64,000 bases of DNA from Psychromonas ossibalaenae ATCC BAA-1528 (GCF_000381745.1 NZ_KB906967.1:1-64000); one strand, 5' to 3'. Positions 1-8,628 are shown, numbered from the stretch's first letter. The notes: generated by a model not told the origin, from the letters alone. Made by a program: numbers and translations.

Positions 1-279
1 CAAGGCGGCTACCCAGACTGGTGAAACAGTGCCTGGTAATGATAAGGAGGTATTTGAAAAATGCAGTTGAATCGAATTTTTTGAAATCGGAACAGGTGCT
101 GAAGCGGATTGAACTTTAACAAAAGACAGCGCTTCTGAAAGCGTGGTTATTTTGATCCGCCAGTTATAAAAAGACTTGCTGTTAAGGCTGTTATCACGAC
201 AAAATTGAGCAACGGTTAAGCCGCTTTCTTGCTGCTCTGTAATTAATTTTGTCCATTTATCTTTAGCTGTCAGTTTCAT
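1..279 (-). CDS. tnpA: IS66 family accessory protein TnpA, 3' end missing (partial)
   Basis: A reading frame opens with ATG at 279 after a strong Shine-Dalgarno (AGGAG, six bases before the start) and stays open for 93 codons to the window edge. The product begins MKLTAKDKWTKLITEQQ and contains the short helix-turn-helix typical of IS66 TnpA: a stretch like SGLTVAQFCRDNSLNSKSF followed by YNWR. It ends near a PVWVAAL motif that usually sits close to the C-terminus of this family. TnpA is an accessory protein needed for transposition together with TnpB and the DDE transposase TnpC; its biochemical role is poorly defined. No frameshift is visible in the part present. Confidence 0.8.
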   Translation of the reverse strand, partial: MKLTAKDKWTKLITEQQESGLTVAQFCRDNSLNSKSFYNWRIKITTLSEALSFVKVQSASAPVPISKNSIQLHFSNTSLSLPGTVSPVWVAAL

Positions 280-340
280 TCCAATCTCCTCAATATGTTT
301 TAGAGGACTGTAATCAAGTTGGATATGAAATTGAACGTGT

Positions 341-358
341 GGTTGGCCGGACGTTTAC
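341..358. repeat. IS66-type terminal inverted repeat
   Basis: Read inward from 358 the sequence is GTAAACGTCCGGCCAACC, which fits the GTAA start of IS66 ends. It lies 62 bp upstream of the tnpA start, as expected for the left end of such an element. The partner end is outside the window. Confidence 0.6.
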
Positions 359-868
359 CTTAGACTTATACTTCTCTATCGCTTCAGCTTTAGCATAAAT
401 AAAGAGTATAGAGTATAGAGTATAGGTAGAATAAACTGCCTTTTTGATTTGAGTAAGTAATACACTGTGTGGTGGCCAAGTAAAACAGGCCACAAGTTTA
501 TAGTTTTCTAACCAGCTTGGGTGGCGAAAGCGATTTAGCTATACCTAGGATAGAGGGACCTTTACGCTCGCTATTGGGAGAAAGCGAGCGTGAGCTATTA
601 GTGCTCGCAAACGGGAAAATGTATAAATAGGTTATCTCAACAGATAAATACTACAAAATTTCTAAGGCGGTATGTGTCCCATTGTGAATTAGAAACTTAC
701 AAAATCATGGCCAATTTACTCAGCCACAACAGTCCTGCGCAAGATTCACGTGCTGAAAAAACGGTACTATTGGCTTCTACTAACAATAAAACTTAATTGA
801 ACTATTTGTAATATTCTTGAGTAGAACCCATTTAGCCTAAATTAGGGAGTATTTTGCGATCGCTATTT
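359..868. other. Gene-free flank of the IS element
   Basis: No convincing gene is present. The stretch holds a three-copy AGAGTAT heptamer tandem repeat (403-423), an inverted pair GTGGCC/GGCCAC (472-493) that resembles an IS end, and a 9-bp-arm hairpin at 564-591. Stops are frequent in all frames. It looks like degraded accessory DNA next to the IS66 insertion. Confidence 0.6.
564..591. repeat. Perfect 9-bp inverted repeat (hairpin)
   Basis: ACGCTCGCT (564-572) and AGCGAGCGT (583-591) are exact reverse complements around a 10-base loop. There is no T-run on either side, so it is not a standard terminator. A related sequence (GATAG...TTTTACGCTCGC) occurs at about 2218-2241 without the second arm. 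Confidence 0.55.
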
Positions 869-1120
869 TCAATCAATTAATGTGTATTTATTTGAAAAAT
901 GGTGACAGAGCCATTTATATAAGTTGAAAGCGATCATACTCTTTGCTGTAGGTAGGCCATTTTCGTCTAAAAATGATTCGCCTTTAAAAGTAATAACACC
1001 ATGTTGTTCTGCAATACTTTGTACCTTAACACCTACGATAAAATCTTCATGCTCTGGTAACTGTGCATTTGCTAATACAATTAAGTCAGCACTTTTGATC
1101 GCTTGCTTGTCATTGCTCAT
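869..1120 (-). CDS. yciN: YciN family protein (DUF2498)
   Basis: The 83-residue product closely follows the Enterobacteriaceae YciN pattern: a LPEHEDFIVGV segment near residue 22, then GVITFKGESFLDENGLPTA around residues 41-59 and a C-terminal FNLYKWLCHHFSNKY-like helix. Length matches the family (about 83 aa). The start at 1120 is supported by an AAGGAA Shine-Dalgarno nine bases upstream. The family is a small cytosolic protein of unknown biochemical role. It stands alone between the IS66 remnant and a decayed MerR gene, with no operon partner. Family assignment is from remembered similarity to the E. coli protein. Confidence 0.85.
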   Translation of the reverse strand: MSNDKQAIKSADLIVLANAQLPEHEDFIVGVKVQSIAEQHGVITFKGESFLDENGLPTAKSMIAFNLYKWLCHHFSNKYTLID

Positions 1121-1641
1121 TTGTTAATTCCTTCTCATACTAATTGCGCAATATATTATCCAGAGTCACGGGTAAATCACAAGTTAAAGGGAATAAATAT
1201 TATGCAGAATTTTTCCGTTGTGTACTTATCGTAAAAATGTATCACAACGGCAACATTTTCTATCTCGCAATGTGCCCCAAAGCAAGTAAAATGGATGAGG
1301 CGCTAACGCCCCCATTGCGACTGACAAAACTAAAATCTGGACTCTCTCTTATGCTCAATTCCGGAAACAGCGAACGTGGGAGTTTTTTACCTGCGGTGGT
1401 GCTATCAACGATTTTCGAATGAACAAAGTGGCAGCAGCATTATCACTTGAACGCTGTCGCTGGCTCCTTTTTACAGAAATCGATAAACAAGTTAACCGGT
1501 GTTGTTTACAAACACTACTTGCGGGGCTCAATATGCAATGTTTACCATACCAAGTTCACTTCGACATTAACCGTATCCGGTTACTTATTTGTATATAAGT
1601 CATTGCGTCTATTCTATTAACAACTCGCGAATACGTTAAAT
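1121..1641. other. Stretch without a supported gene
   Basis: Two plus-strand frames are open here: one of 92 codons with a TTG start (1144-1422) and one of 59 codons starting ATG at about 1420. Neither has a ribosome binding site or a recognisable family, and their composition (many Cys, Arg, Leu) looks random. The segment is best read as non-coding or as the remains of a lost gene. Confidence 0.5.
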
Positions 1642-2074
1642 TTAGTCACTTTCAATTCCTAGTGATTCCAGAAACTTCTGATACCTCTCCGGCTCCATGT
1701 TTTCAAACTGATAATGCCGGTTCCTCATATCTTTTTCATCTAACCCCGATGCCTTCATAATTTGGATCCAACGTACTTTGTTTAGTAATTCTCCATTGAG
1801 TAAAGAAGGAGCTCTTAGCATAGCTACAATAGCTGTTTGTTGTTTTCTAAATTTCTGAATTTCCTGGCTCAGCAATGCAAACTGGTCACGTAAAATATGC
1901 TCAAGAGCTCGTTCATTTTGGTTATCCAGCAGCGGACTAATATCCTTTACCTAAACACCAAATGATCGATAAGAAATGATAGTTTCGAGCCTTGCTGCTT
2001 CTTTTTCCATACTGCCTGTAACCACTTTCAGTACGGCAAGCGGCTATGAAAGCAGCATCTATAGACGGCTCAAG
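1642..2074 (-). pseudogene. MerR-family transcriptional regulator, decayed
   Basis: Three pieces of one MerR-type regulator lie in order. The first, at about 2074-2005, includes RTESGYRQYGK, the end of the winged DNA-binding region. The second, about 2001-1954, reads EAARLETIISYRSFGV. The third, 1950-1642, runs from VKDISPLLDNQNERALEHIL to the C-terminal FEN.EPERYQKFLESLGI segment common in MerR relatives. The first and second pieces are in different frames because a run of five A's (2002-2006, minus-strand sense) has one base too many. A TAG at 1951-1953 separates the second and third. The first helix-turn-helix is not recognisable upstream. The gene is therefore broken; a 77-residue C-terminal piece could still be translated from a TTG at 1875 but would lack DNA binding. 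Confidence 0.75.
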
Positions 2075-2693
2075 CTGTTTATTCTATTAGTTTTACGTTA
2101 GCTAATACTCAATATATTTTGTATAGCGAATACAGCAGCTGGAATTTAATACTGGAAGCTGAATGGCATGCAGCTTAACAATGAACTTAATTTCGTTTTA
2201 ATACTAGCTAGCGGTAAAGATAGGAAGATCTTTTACGCTCGCGGTTAAGAGTTAACGATCCTCGATTTATCTATTTAAATTAAGCAGGAAACTTGATTTA
2301 TTGGCCCGAACAGCTAATGAAAAACTTGAAAAGTTTTTACCCTCAAATAATTTAAAACCTCAACAACACTAAATAAAGAACGGTAGCTTTCTTCATTAAC
2401 GCCCTCCCCCTGATCATTTTAGTTAATTCAGAAACACGTACACAGCGCCCTCTCAAGTAAGGCAATTAACAGCATCAAAAAACAACAAACAGAACATGAG
2501 GCCTTGTAATACAAGCTTAGAATGAACATACCCATTTTTATTTGCATTCCCTTCAATAACAAACATTTATTAAACAAATATCGTACTTTTCATTATTGCT
2601 ACACTGTATACCTATTTGCCAATACCGGCAGGTGTGAACAATTGCTCATCAACACAAGTTACTGAGCATCATTAAATATTTTAAGGAAAAAAA
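2075..2693. other. Intergenic region upstream of rpfF
   Basis: Mostly AT-rich DNA without a supported gene. It contains a partial copy of the 551-572 sequence (around 2218-2241) and a short frame reading KLDLLARTANEKLEKFLP (about 2280-2360) that may be the tail of a lost gene. The last 100 bp should contain the rpfF promoter, but no confident -35/-10 pair was picked out. Confidence 0.5.
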
Positions 2694-3578
2694 ATGACAG
2701 ATAACCTTGCAAGAATGATAAATGTTGACGACATTGAACAGAAAAATAATATTGATACTCAATACAGCCAGCTTAAAACACATTATGATAAAAAGTATAA
2801 AGCCGGCTGGTATTTTATGAACGCACAGCCGCGCTCATGTTTTACGTCAGTTTTATTAGATGAAATAAACGATTATCAGAAAAGTGTCAAATGTGAGATG
2901 GAAAACAGCCGACAAAAAAAATATGACTATCTGGTACTCGCTTCCGATGTCGATGATGTATTTAATTTAGGCGGGGATTTAGCCGTTTTCTTTGAATTGA
3001 TAAAAAAACAGGATAGGGACGGCCTGCTTACTTATGCGACAAAATGTATTAATGTCTTACATCAGAATATAACTCACCTTAGCTGTGAACTGACAACAAT
3101 AGCTCTGGTACAGGGCGATGCATTAGGCGGCGGATTTGAAGCAGCTCTATCAAGCAATGTATTAATTGCAGAGCGTGGTACTAAGTTAGGACTGCCTGAG
3201 GTTTTATTTAATTTATTTCCGGGCATGGGCGCTTATTCACTTCTCAGCAGAAAGGTGAATGCGGTGAAAGCGGAAGAAATCATTTTAAGCGGGAAATTAT
3301 ATTCCGCAGAAGAGCTGTATGAACTAGGAATCGTTGATATCCTGGCTGATAAAGGCCAGGGAGAAACCGAAGTTTACCGCTATATTGATGTCGCTAACCG
3401 TAAAGCAAACAGCTATCGGGCGATTAGAAAAGTACGGGACATTTGTAATCCCGTTCCGTACAAGGAACTCTTAGATATAACCAAAATATGGGTTGAATCT
3501 GCATGTGAATTAACTCACAAAGACCTTAGAATGATGGAAAGACTGGTTATGCGCCAGACAGCAAAGAATACTCAGTAA
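2694..3578 (+). CDS. rpfF: DSF synthase RpfF (crotonase-fold enoyl-CoA hydratase/thioesterase)
   Basis: RpfF makes diffusible signal factor, a cis-2-unsaturated fatty acid, by dehydrating a 3-hydroxyacyl-ACP and releasing the free acid. The 294-residue product has the crotonase fold. The oxyanion-hole segment is NLGGDLAVF (about residues 91-99), and GDALGGGFEAALS has Glu149. It is followed by GLPEVLFNLFPGMGAYS with Glu169. Glu149 and Glu169 correspond to the two catalytic glutamates of Xanthomonas RpfF and keep the same 20-residue spacing. The C-terminal NPVPYKELLDITKIWV segment is typical of RpfF and absent from ordinary enoyl-CoA hydratases. The start at 2694 follows AAGGAAAA. It converges on rpfC with only four bases between stops, as in Xanthomonas. 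RpfC is known to restrain RpfF by direct binding; this is plausible here too. Substrate chain length cannot be read from sequence. Confidence 0.9.
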   Translation: MTDNLARMINVDDIEQKNNIDTQYSQLKTHYDKKYKAGWYFMNAQPRSCFTSVLLDEINDYQKSVKCEMENSRQKKYDYLVLASDVDDVFNLGGDLAVFFELIKKQDRDGLLTYATKCINVLHQNITHLSCELTTIALVQGDALGGGFEAALSSNVLIAERGTKLGLPEVLFNLFPGMGAYSLLSRKVNAVKAEEIILSGKLYSAEELYELGIVDILADKGQGETEVYRYIDVANRKANSYRAIRKVRDICNPVPYKELLDITKIWVESACELTHKDLRMMERLVMRQTAKNTQ

Positions 3579-3582
3579 ACAG

Positions 3583-6129
3583 CTATTTCCCTGTAGAGGC
3601 CTGAGATAAGGCCTCATTTAAAGCTTCCACTGTATGCTTAAAGGCATATTCAATATCATTGATCAGCAGGTTTAGTTTTTTTGTTCCAATATCATAAGGT
3701 TTGTAAGCCTCACCCTGTCTGCATATTTCAGCGAGTTTATCGGCACCCAATTCTGATGACGCTCCTTTTAAGGCATGTAATGATTCACGAAGCTGCAGAT
3801 AATCATCTGACACGGCTTCTTGAATACGTTCAATATGCTTTTCACCGTCCTGCGTAAAACCTCTAACCAGGCGCGCCATAAAATCGAGATCGCTATCGAG
3901 TAAAAACAGCTCTTTAAGCACATCTTTATTGCACCAGGAGTCATCTGCTTCGGTTATATTCTGCGGGTTTGGTTTATAGCGCTCAGTTGTCGACAGCGCA
4001 GACTCCTGCTTAACCGCATTCTGTTTCGTGGTTTTCGATATAAGCGCAATTTTTTCTAATAAGCTGCGGGAGTCTAGCGGCTTGGTTAAAAACTCATTAA
4101 CACCTAGGCTCAGGCCTAACTCTCTTGCCTCGAGCGTGGCATCCGCCGTCAGCATAATAATGGGTAAATCACTGCTGCTATCCATAAAACGTACCGCTTT
4201 CACAACGTCATCTCCGGAACGCTCCGGCATGTTTTTATCTACAATTAACAGATCTATCTGTTCAAGCTCTCTTGCCAGTACGTCCAGAGCCTGCTCGCCA
4301 TTGTCGGTGAGAATAACGGAGTGACCTGCTTTTCTTAAAATACCGGAAAGGACCTGCTGGTTGACTTTGTTATCTTCTGCAACCAATATATTTAAGACTT
4401 TAGCCCCAGTTTGACTAGCGTAATATTCGGCGATAGAGACAACATTGTCGCTATTACTATAATTACTCTGCGCCGCATGAATTGCATTAAAGAGCGCGCG
4501 TTTATCGTTTAAATCTTCAATGATAGAAATGTAGTCTTGGTCGATTTGATCGTTATATAAACCATCTTGTGCATAATTTAGCAGCACTAAACAAACATCA
4601 TCCAGCAGTTGTTGTGACTTCAACAGGGTGGAAAATTCAGCAGGTGTCATATCCAGCAGGCTTAAATTATCGACAAGAATAATTTTATAAGCATTGTTTT
4701 GTCCAAGCGTCTTTTTCAGCATATTTAATGCGTGCATTGGTGATTTTACAAAATCCATCGGCAGATTCCATGCCGTTAAATAAGGTTGTATAACAGCTAA
4801 GGTTTGATCTGTTGATAAAACGAGTAAATGGTTGTCGCTGATATCTAAAGGTGCATTCGGCAGAATAGTAAAAGGTATTTCAAACCAGAAACTAGAACCA
4901 TGGTTTAGTCTGCTTTCAACGCCTATCCTGCCTCCCATCAGTCCGACCAGTTCTTTGGCAATTGTCGTACCGAGGCCGGTACCTCCAGTATGATGCTCAT
5001 CTGAGCTTCCTACCTGGGTGAAGTCATCAAATACGCTGTTCAATGACTGTGTATCTATACCAATGCCGGTATCATTTATATCAAAGCGTATGATAGTCGA
5101 AGACTCATTAGCAGCGACTTTAGAAACATGCAGATTAATTGAGCCGCGCTCGGTAAATTTTATTGCGTTGCCTATTAAATTTACCAGGATCTGACCAATA
5201 TACTTCTGATCACCTTCCAGTAGAAACGGCACGTCAGAGTCGATTCGAGATGTCATGCTCAACCCTTTTGCCTCAGCCATTACCTTTTGTATTGAAGTAA
5301 CAGAGTTGATTAACAGGTGTAAGTCGAACGATTCTTTTGCAATGACGATTTTTCCAGCTTCTATTTTCGAAATATCGAGTACTTTTTCAATAAGCCCAAG
5401 TAATGTTTTAGCAGAGCTGTGCATCGTGGTTACAAGGTTACGCTGCTCATGATCGAGTTTAGTTTCTCTGAGTAGGTCACCTAACCCTAGAACACCATTT
5501 AACGGTGTTCTGAGTTCATGCGACATATTAGCTAAAAATCGACTTTTAGCCTTAGTTGCATTTTCTGCCATTGCGACAGCAGCATATAGCTTGTTAATTA
5601 AAAAAATGGAGTATAGCGGTATTACCGTAATTAATATCAGCAGACTGGTAGCAATAGAACGGTGTATCTGCCAATAGTCTCCCCAGGTAGTCGCACCTAA
5701 AAAGCCAACAAGACCAACAACTAGAGAAATATAAAGATAATTAACACCAAATCTAAAACCGTTGCCTAAGATAATCCAGAGGTAGAACATAAACAGAGGA
5801 ACAGTCTCATCCGAAGCGATAAACATGATAATAGACAGCGATACAAGATCTAAAAAAATGCCGACTATTCTTCTAATCACACTTGGTTTTGGATTTCTTA
5901 TTATTGCAGCTACAATCGCCACTGAAAAAATAAAATAGTCTAATATTACCAGGTTTACCGTCGATAGTTGAACGACATAAAACCTATCTTGTGAATGCCA
6001 TGAAAAACAAAAAACAACAATCAATAACACACTTATAAATAAACGCACCAGCGCCTGTTCTGGTTCATTATCACCAGTTTTTTTTAAATGCTCTTTGACG
6101 GAACCTAATCTTTTTAAAATTGCTTTCAT
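3583..6129 (-). CDS. rpfC: DSF sensor hybrid histidine kinase RpfC
   Basis: The 848-residue inner-membrane hybrid kinase senses DSF and passes phosphate to RpfG. Domains in order: a short N-terminal input region and about five membrane helices (residues 28-185) with the LGNGFRFGVNYL segment typical of RpfC; a dimerisation domain with His204 in SHELRTPLNG; and an ATPase domain with NLIGNAIKFTERG, DTGIGID and GGTGLG (about 315-390). Next come a receiver-like stretch (about 432-548) lacking the acidic start of true receivers, a true receiver (579-695, Asp631 in VDKNMPERSG) and a C-terminal HPt domain (His785 in LHALKGASSELGA). Xanthomonas RpfC is shorter, with a single receiver, so the first receiver-like part is an addition. 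Its ATG overlaps the rpfG stop by one base, which implies translational coupling. Confidence 0.9.
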   Translation of the reverse strand: MKAILKRLGSVKEHLKKTGDNEPEQALVRLFISVLLIVVFCFSWHSQDRFYVVQLSTVNLVILDYFIFSVAIVAAIIRNPKPSVIRRIVGIFLDLVSLSIIMFIASDETVPLFMFYLWIILGNGFRFGVNYLYISLVVGLVGFLGATTWGDYWQIHRSIATSLLILITVIPLYSIFLINKLYAAVAMAENATKAKSRFLANMSHELRTPLNGVLGLGDLLRETKLDHEQRNLVTTMHSSAKTLLGLIEKVLDISKIEAGKIVIAKESFDLHLLINSVTSIQKVMAEAKGLSMTSRIDSDVPFLLEGDQKYIGQILVNLIGNAIKFTERGSINLHVSKVAANESSTIIRFDINDTGIGIDTQSLNSVFDDFTQVGSSDEHHTGGTGLGTTIAKELVGLMGGRIGVESRLNHGSSFWFEIPFTILPNAPLDISDNHLLVLSTDQTLAVIQPYLTAWNLPMDFVKSPMHALNMLKKTLGQNNAYKIILVDNLSLLDMTPAEFSTLLKSQQLLDDVCLVLLNYAQDGLYNDQIDQDYISIIEDLNDKRALFNAIHAAQSNYSNSDNVVSIAEYYASQTGAKVLNILVAEDNKVNQQVLSGILRKAGHSVILTDNGEQALDVLARELEQIDLLIVDKNMPERSGDDVVKAVRFMDSSSDLPIIMLTADATLEARELGLSLGVNEFLTKPLDSRSLLEKIALISKTTKQNAVKQESALSTTERYKPNPQNITEADDSWCNKDVLKELFLLDSDLDFMARLVRGFTQDGEKHIERIQEAVSDDYLQLRESLHALKGASSELGADKLAEICRQGEAYKPYDIGTKKLNLLINDIEYAFKHTVEALNEALSQASTGK
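3596..3615 (+). terminator. Possible rpfF terminator hairpin inside the rpfC 3' end
   Basis: GAGGCCT (3596-3602) and AGGCCTC (3609-3615) form a perfect 7-bp stem 18 bases after the rpfF stop, followed by ATTTAAAG. It lies within the last codons of the convergent rpfC. A weak tail makes termination uncertain. Confidence 0.35.
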
Positions 6130-7265
6130 TAAAAGAGTCTTTTGGGTCTTACATGATCAGGGTAATCAATCTGTATTTGTGTAATCTCAGCCAAGCGTTT
6201 ACAAAATGCATCAACACATTGCGGGTCAAACTGTGTACCGGCTTGTTTTTTTATAAAATCAATTGCATTTTCAACCGGCCAGGCTGCTTTATAGGGTCTC
6301 ACAGACAAAAGTGCATCAAATACATCAGCAACCGACACGATACGGGCGATTAAAGGTATCTCCTCTCCTTTCAGGCCGCTGGGATAACCTTGCCCATCAA
6401 AGCGTTCATGATGATTAAGCGCAATAACAGCGCCCAGCTGCATATATTTTGACTGGCTGTTTGAGAGAATTTCATAACCAATTGTGGTATGAGTTTTCAT
6501 AATTTCCCATTCGCTGTCATTTAATTTACCGGGCTTTAATAATACATAATCTGCTATGCCGATTTTTCCAATATCGTGCATCTGGGCGGCATGTTCAAGA
6601 TCAATACACTCCTGCTCGCTTAACCCGAGTTCTTCTGCAATTTTTCGAGAATATTTAGCCATTCTGATAACATGATTGCCGGTTTCTTCATCACGGTATT
6701 CCCCGGCTTTAGCAAGGCGTAAAATAGTTTCCTGTTCCCGCTGAATAATCTGCTCAGTCGCAACATGAACCTGCTGTGCTAACCAGTTGGCTCTATTTTG
6801 AATTATCACATGCTGCTTATGCAGCTTGAGTAAATTCCGGCAGCTGGTGCGGCACTCAATTTGATCGATAGGTCTGGTTAAAAAAGCGGTTGCCCCTGCT
6901 TCAAGTGCCTCATAACGCACGGCCTTCTCGCTGACCACGGTAATCATCATAATCGGAATATGTTCGCGGCTCTTTATCCGGCGTACTTCTTTTATAAATT
7001 CTATACCGTTTAAACCGGGCATTTTATAATCAGTGACAATGAGATCCACCGGATTGTTTCTCAGCCATTCAAGCGCCTTTTCCGGATCATCAAAATCGAC
7101 AACCTTAATATCATCAGCAATCTGCTGGATAATTTTTCCTAGGATCATTCTTCCCGTTGATTGATCATCAACAATAAGGACCTGTCTGTGGTTATTCAAA
7201 TCTGCTCTTCCATTTTGATTAAAAGAATTAGTACCGGCAATAGAAGGAACGACATTATGATGCAT
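6129..7265 (-). CDS. rpfG: Response regulator RpfG with HD-GYP c-di-GMP phosphodiesterase domain
   Basis: RpfG couples DSF sensing to cyclic-di-GMP degradation. The 378-residue length equals that recalled for the Xanthomonas protein. An N-terminal receiver (about residues 28-145) carries the acidic pair in LIVDDQ and phospho-acceptor Asp79 in VTDYKMPGLNG. A linker helix leads to the HD-GYP domain, with the ETGNH segment, HDIGKIG (His230-Asp231), KTHTTIGYEIL and NHHERFDGQGYP (285-295). All residues needed for the metal site and the GYP signature are present, so an active phosphodiesterase is expected. It is the first gene of an rpfG-rpfC pair. The start chosen (ATG at 7265) gives an unusually long N-terminal tail before the receiver, as in other RpfG proteins. 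Confidence 0.92.
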   Translation of the reverse strand: MHHNVVPSIAGTNSFNQNGRADLNNHRQVLIVDDQSTGRMILGKIIQQIADDIKVVDFDDPEKALEWLRNNPVDLIVTDYKMPGLNGIEFIKEVRRIKSREHIPIMMITVVSEKAVRYEALEAGATAFLTRPIDQIECRTSCRNLLKLHKQHVIIQNRANWLAQQVHVATEQIIQREQETILRLAKAGEYRDEETGNHVIRMAKYSRKIAEELGLSEQECIDLEHAAQMHDIGKIGIADYVLLKPGKLNDSEWEIMKTHTTIGYEILSNSQSKYMQLGAVIALNHHERFDGQGYPSGLKGEEIPLIARIVSVADVFDALLSVRPYKAAWPVENAIDFIKKQAGTQFDPQCVDAFCKRLAEITQIQIDYPDHVRPKRLF

Positions 7266-7914
7266 CTGCTTTTCTCAAAAATATACCTTGCTGACTATCA
7301 CGCATGATTAATAGATTTACAACCATCCTTAAAGGCGGCTGATTTTTGCTCTTTGTTCCTGCTCAAGCCTGTTCTCAAAAATAAACAGATCCTACTATAA
7401 AGGAATATTTTCAGGAAATGTTACGCATCTGTTAAAACGCAGTCAAAAAGCTCAACTATCTAGGTTAACTGATTGAAATTAAATCGCTAATCAAAAGTCG
7501 ATGATAAAACTGTCACTTCTGAATGCAGCTTTGATAAAAAGCAGCATATTTTACAACTTTCAATGATAGCGCGTATGTCTTTGAAAACAAACTAATTCAA
7601 TCTTTTTTCAGGTCTATTTGAACAGCTATAGAAAATTTGTGTGTTAGCTGGTGATTTTTAGGGCGAACGGGTAATTTACTTTTCATAATCCCTTGATATT
7701 GAGTATCGTTGTATAGACGTTATGAGCAAGGTGCAAAAATCAGCAAGTCGTGAGGTAAGCAGGCCTTAGGAGTGAAGGAAAATATCTAACGAATATAAGA
7801 AGGACAAGAATCGACGAATGCTTCTTGCGGCAACGGCATTAATCAGTGATGATTGATACCGCTTTATCTTGAGAGGGTCGATACCCTTTGGAGCACCTGA
7901 GTTTACCTAGCGCC
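7266..7914. other. Intergenic region between rpfG and a lipoprotein gene
   Basis: No gene is supported. The half next to rpfG should hold the rpfGC promoter. The left copy of a 22-bp direct repeat lies at 7683-7704. The remainder is AT-rich with stops in all frames. Confidence 0.5.
7683..7704 (+). repeat. 22-bp imperfect direct repeat, left copy
   Basis: TCATAATCCCTTGATATTGAGT matches the copy at 8906-8927 at 19 of 22 positions in the same orientation, 1223 bp away. Weaker similarity extends a little on both sides. The pair brackets the DUF3313 lipoprotein gene. Confidence 0.6.
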
Positions 7915-8628
7915 TTAATCAGGTTTTTCCCATTGGATTAAAGTAATACCTAAACGATCGACCCACCAATTGACGGCATCTTTTGCATCGTCTAAGGAAT
8001 CAATCATCGTACTCAGATCTTTATTGCCTGCCTGGCGATCAATAGTGGCAATAAGAGGTTTATCTGTCATAGAATCACTGACTAAAAGTTCGATAGTAGC
8101 ACTTCCTACATTAGTATGTTCACCAGTTGTAATTTTTGCGATGGTAGAAATTCCCAAACCGACAGGCAATATACTGCTGGTCACTGCAAGAATAGAATTA
8201 GGCGTTTCAACATTACTAATGGCAATACTTAATCGAAGTGTCGTATCACTCTGCTCACTGACAATCTTCTTCGCAGAAGAAATTTTATCTTTTAAACGAG
8301 TCACCATATATTCAGTAAGCTCATTGATTTCGTCATCATTTAATTCTGCTTCTGATTCATCAACCAATACATACACACGGTCAATAATGACGCTGTCGTA
8401 CTGATCAAATTTTGCCTTTAACCTTTGCGGATCCCTCAATCCAGTACGAGCCCATACCAAATCAACTCCATCTTCCGGCCCTACTTGAAAGTCCTCGTAA
8501 GAAGTGAATTTAGCTGCATGCTGCAGTTTTCCGCCCACACAACCAAATAAGAACAAAGCAGTAAACGAAATAATTACTAAACGTAGAAAATTAAAAGCCG
8601 TCAGATCAACCTGTCTGAGAAGTTGCAA
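7915..8628 (-). CDS. DUF3313 family lipoprotein
   Basis: The 237-residue product starts with a signal peptide ending in a lipobox (ALFLFGC, Cys near residue 30), so it should be lipid-anchored in the envelope. The mature part has features of DUF3313 proteins: GPEDGVDLVWARTG, then a DQYDSVIIDRVYVLVDE strand, a SDTTLRLSIAISN strand and a glycine-rich SSILPVGLGISTIAKIT segment. It ends with a conserved helix containing DAVNWWVDRL. The function of this family is unknown. The start is a TTG at 8628 with no clear Shine-Dalgarno; no in-frame ATG lies before the lipobox, so the start is tentative. It stands alone, bracketed by two direct repeats, which may indicate acquisition as a unit. Confidence 0.75.
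   Translation of the reverse strand: MQLLRQVDLTAFNFLRLVIISFTALFLFGCVGGKLQHAAKFTSYEDFQVGPEDGVDLVWARTGLRDPQRLKAKFDQYDSVIIDRVYVLVDESEAELNDDEINELTEYMVTRLKDKISSAKKIVSEQSDTTLRLSIAISNVETPNSILAVTSSILPVGLGISTIAKITTGEHTNVGSATIELLVSDSMTDKPLIATIDRQAGNKDLSTMIDSLDDAKDAVNWWVDRLGITLIQWEKPD

Larger units (their letters stand above)
1..358 (-). mobile_element. End of an IS66-family insertion sequence, truncated by the window start
   Basis: The end is defined by a terminal sequence starting GTAAACGTCCGG when read inward from position 358. It is followed inside by a TnpA-type accessory gene on the minus strand. IS66-family ends usually begin GTAA and lead into tnpA, tnpB and the large tnpC transposase, which would lie off the left edge. 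The 8 bases next to the end (359-366, CTTAGACT) would be the target duplication if the other end shows the same octamer. Only about 360 bp of an element that is normally 2-3 kb is visible, so its integrity cannot be judged. Confidence 0.75.

Noticed and set aside
403-425. CRISPR-like or phase-variable repeat
   Set aside because: Only three copies of a 7-bp unit in non-coding DNA with no gene or promoter attached.
1144-1422. 92-codon plus-strand frame
   Set aside because: TTG start, no ribosome binding site, no recognisable family, and a random-looking composition.
7970-8404. 144-codon plus-strand frame opposite the DUF3313 lipoprotein gene
   Set aside because: The minus-strand frame has a signal peptide, lipobox and family pattern; this one has none.
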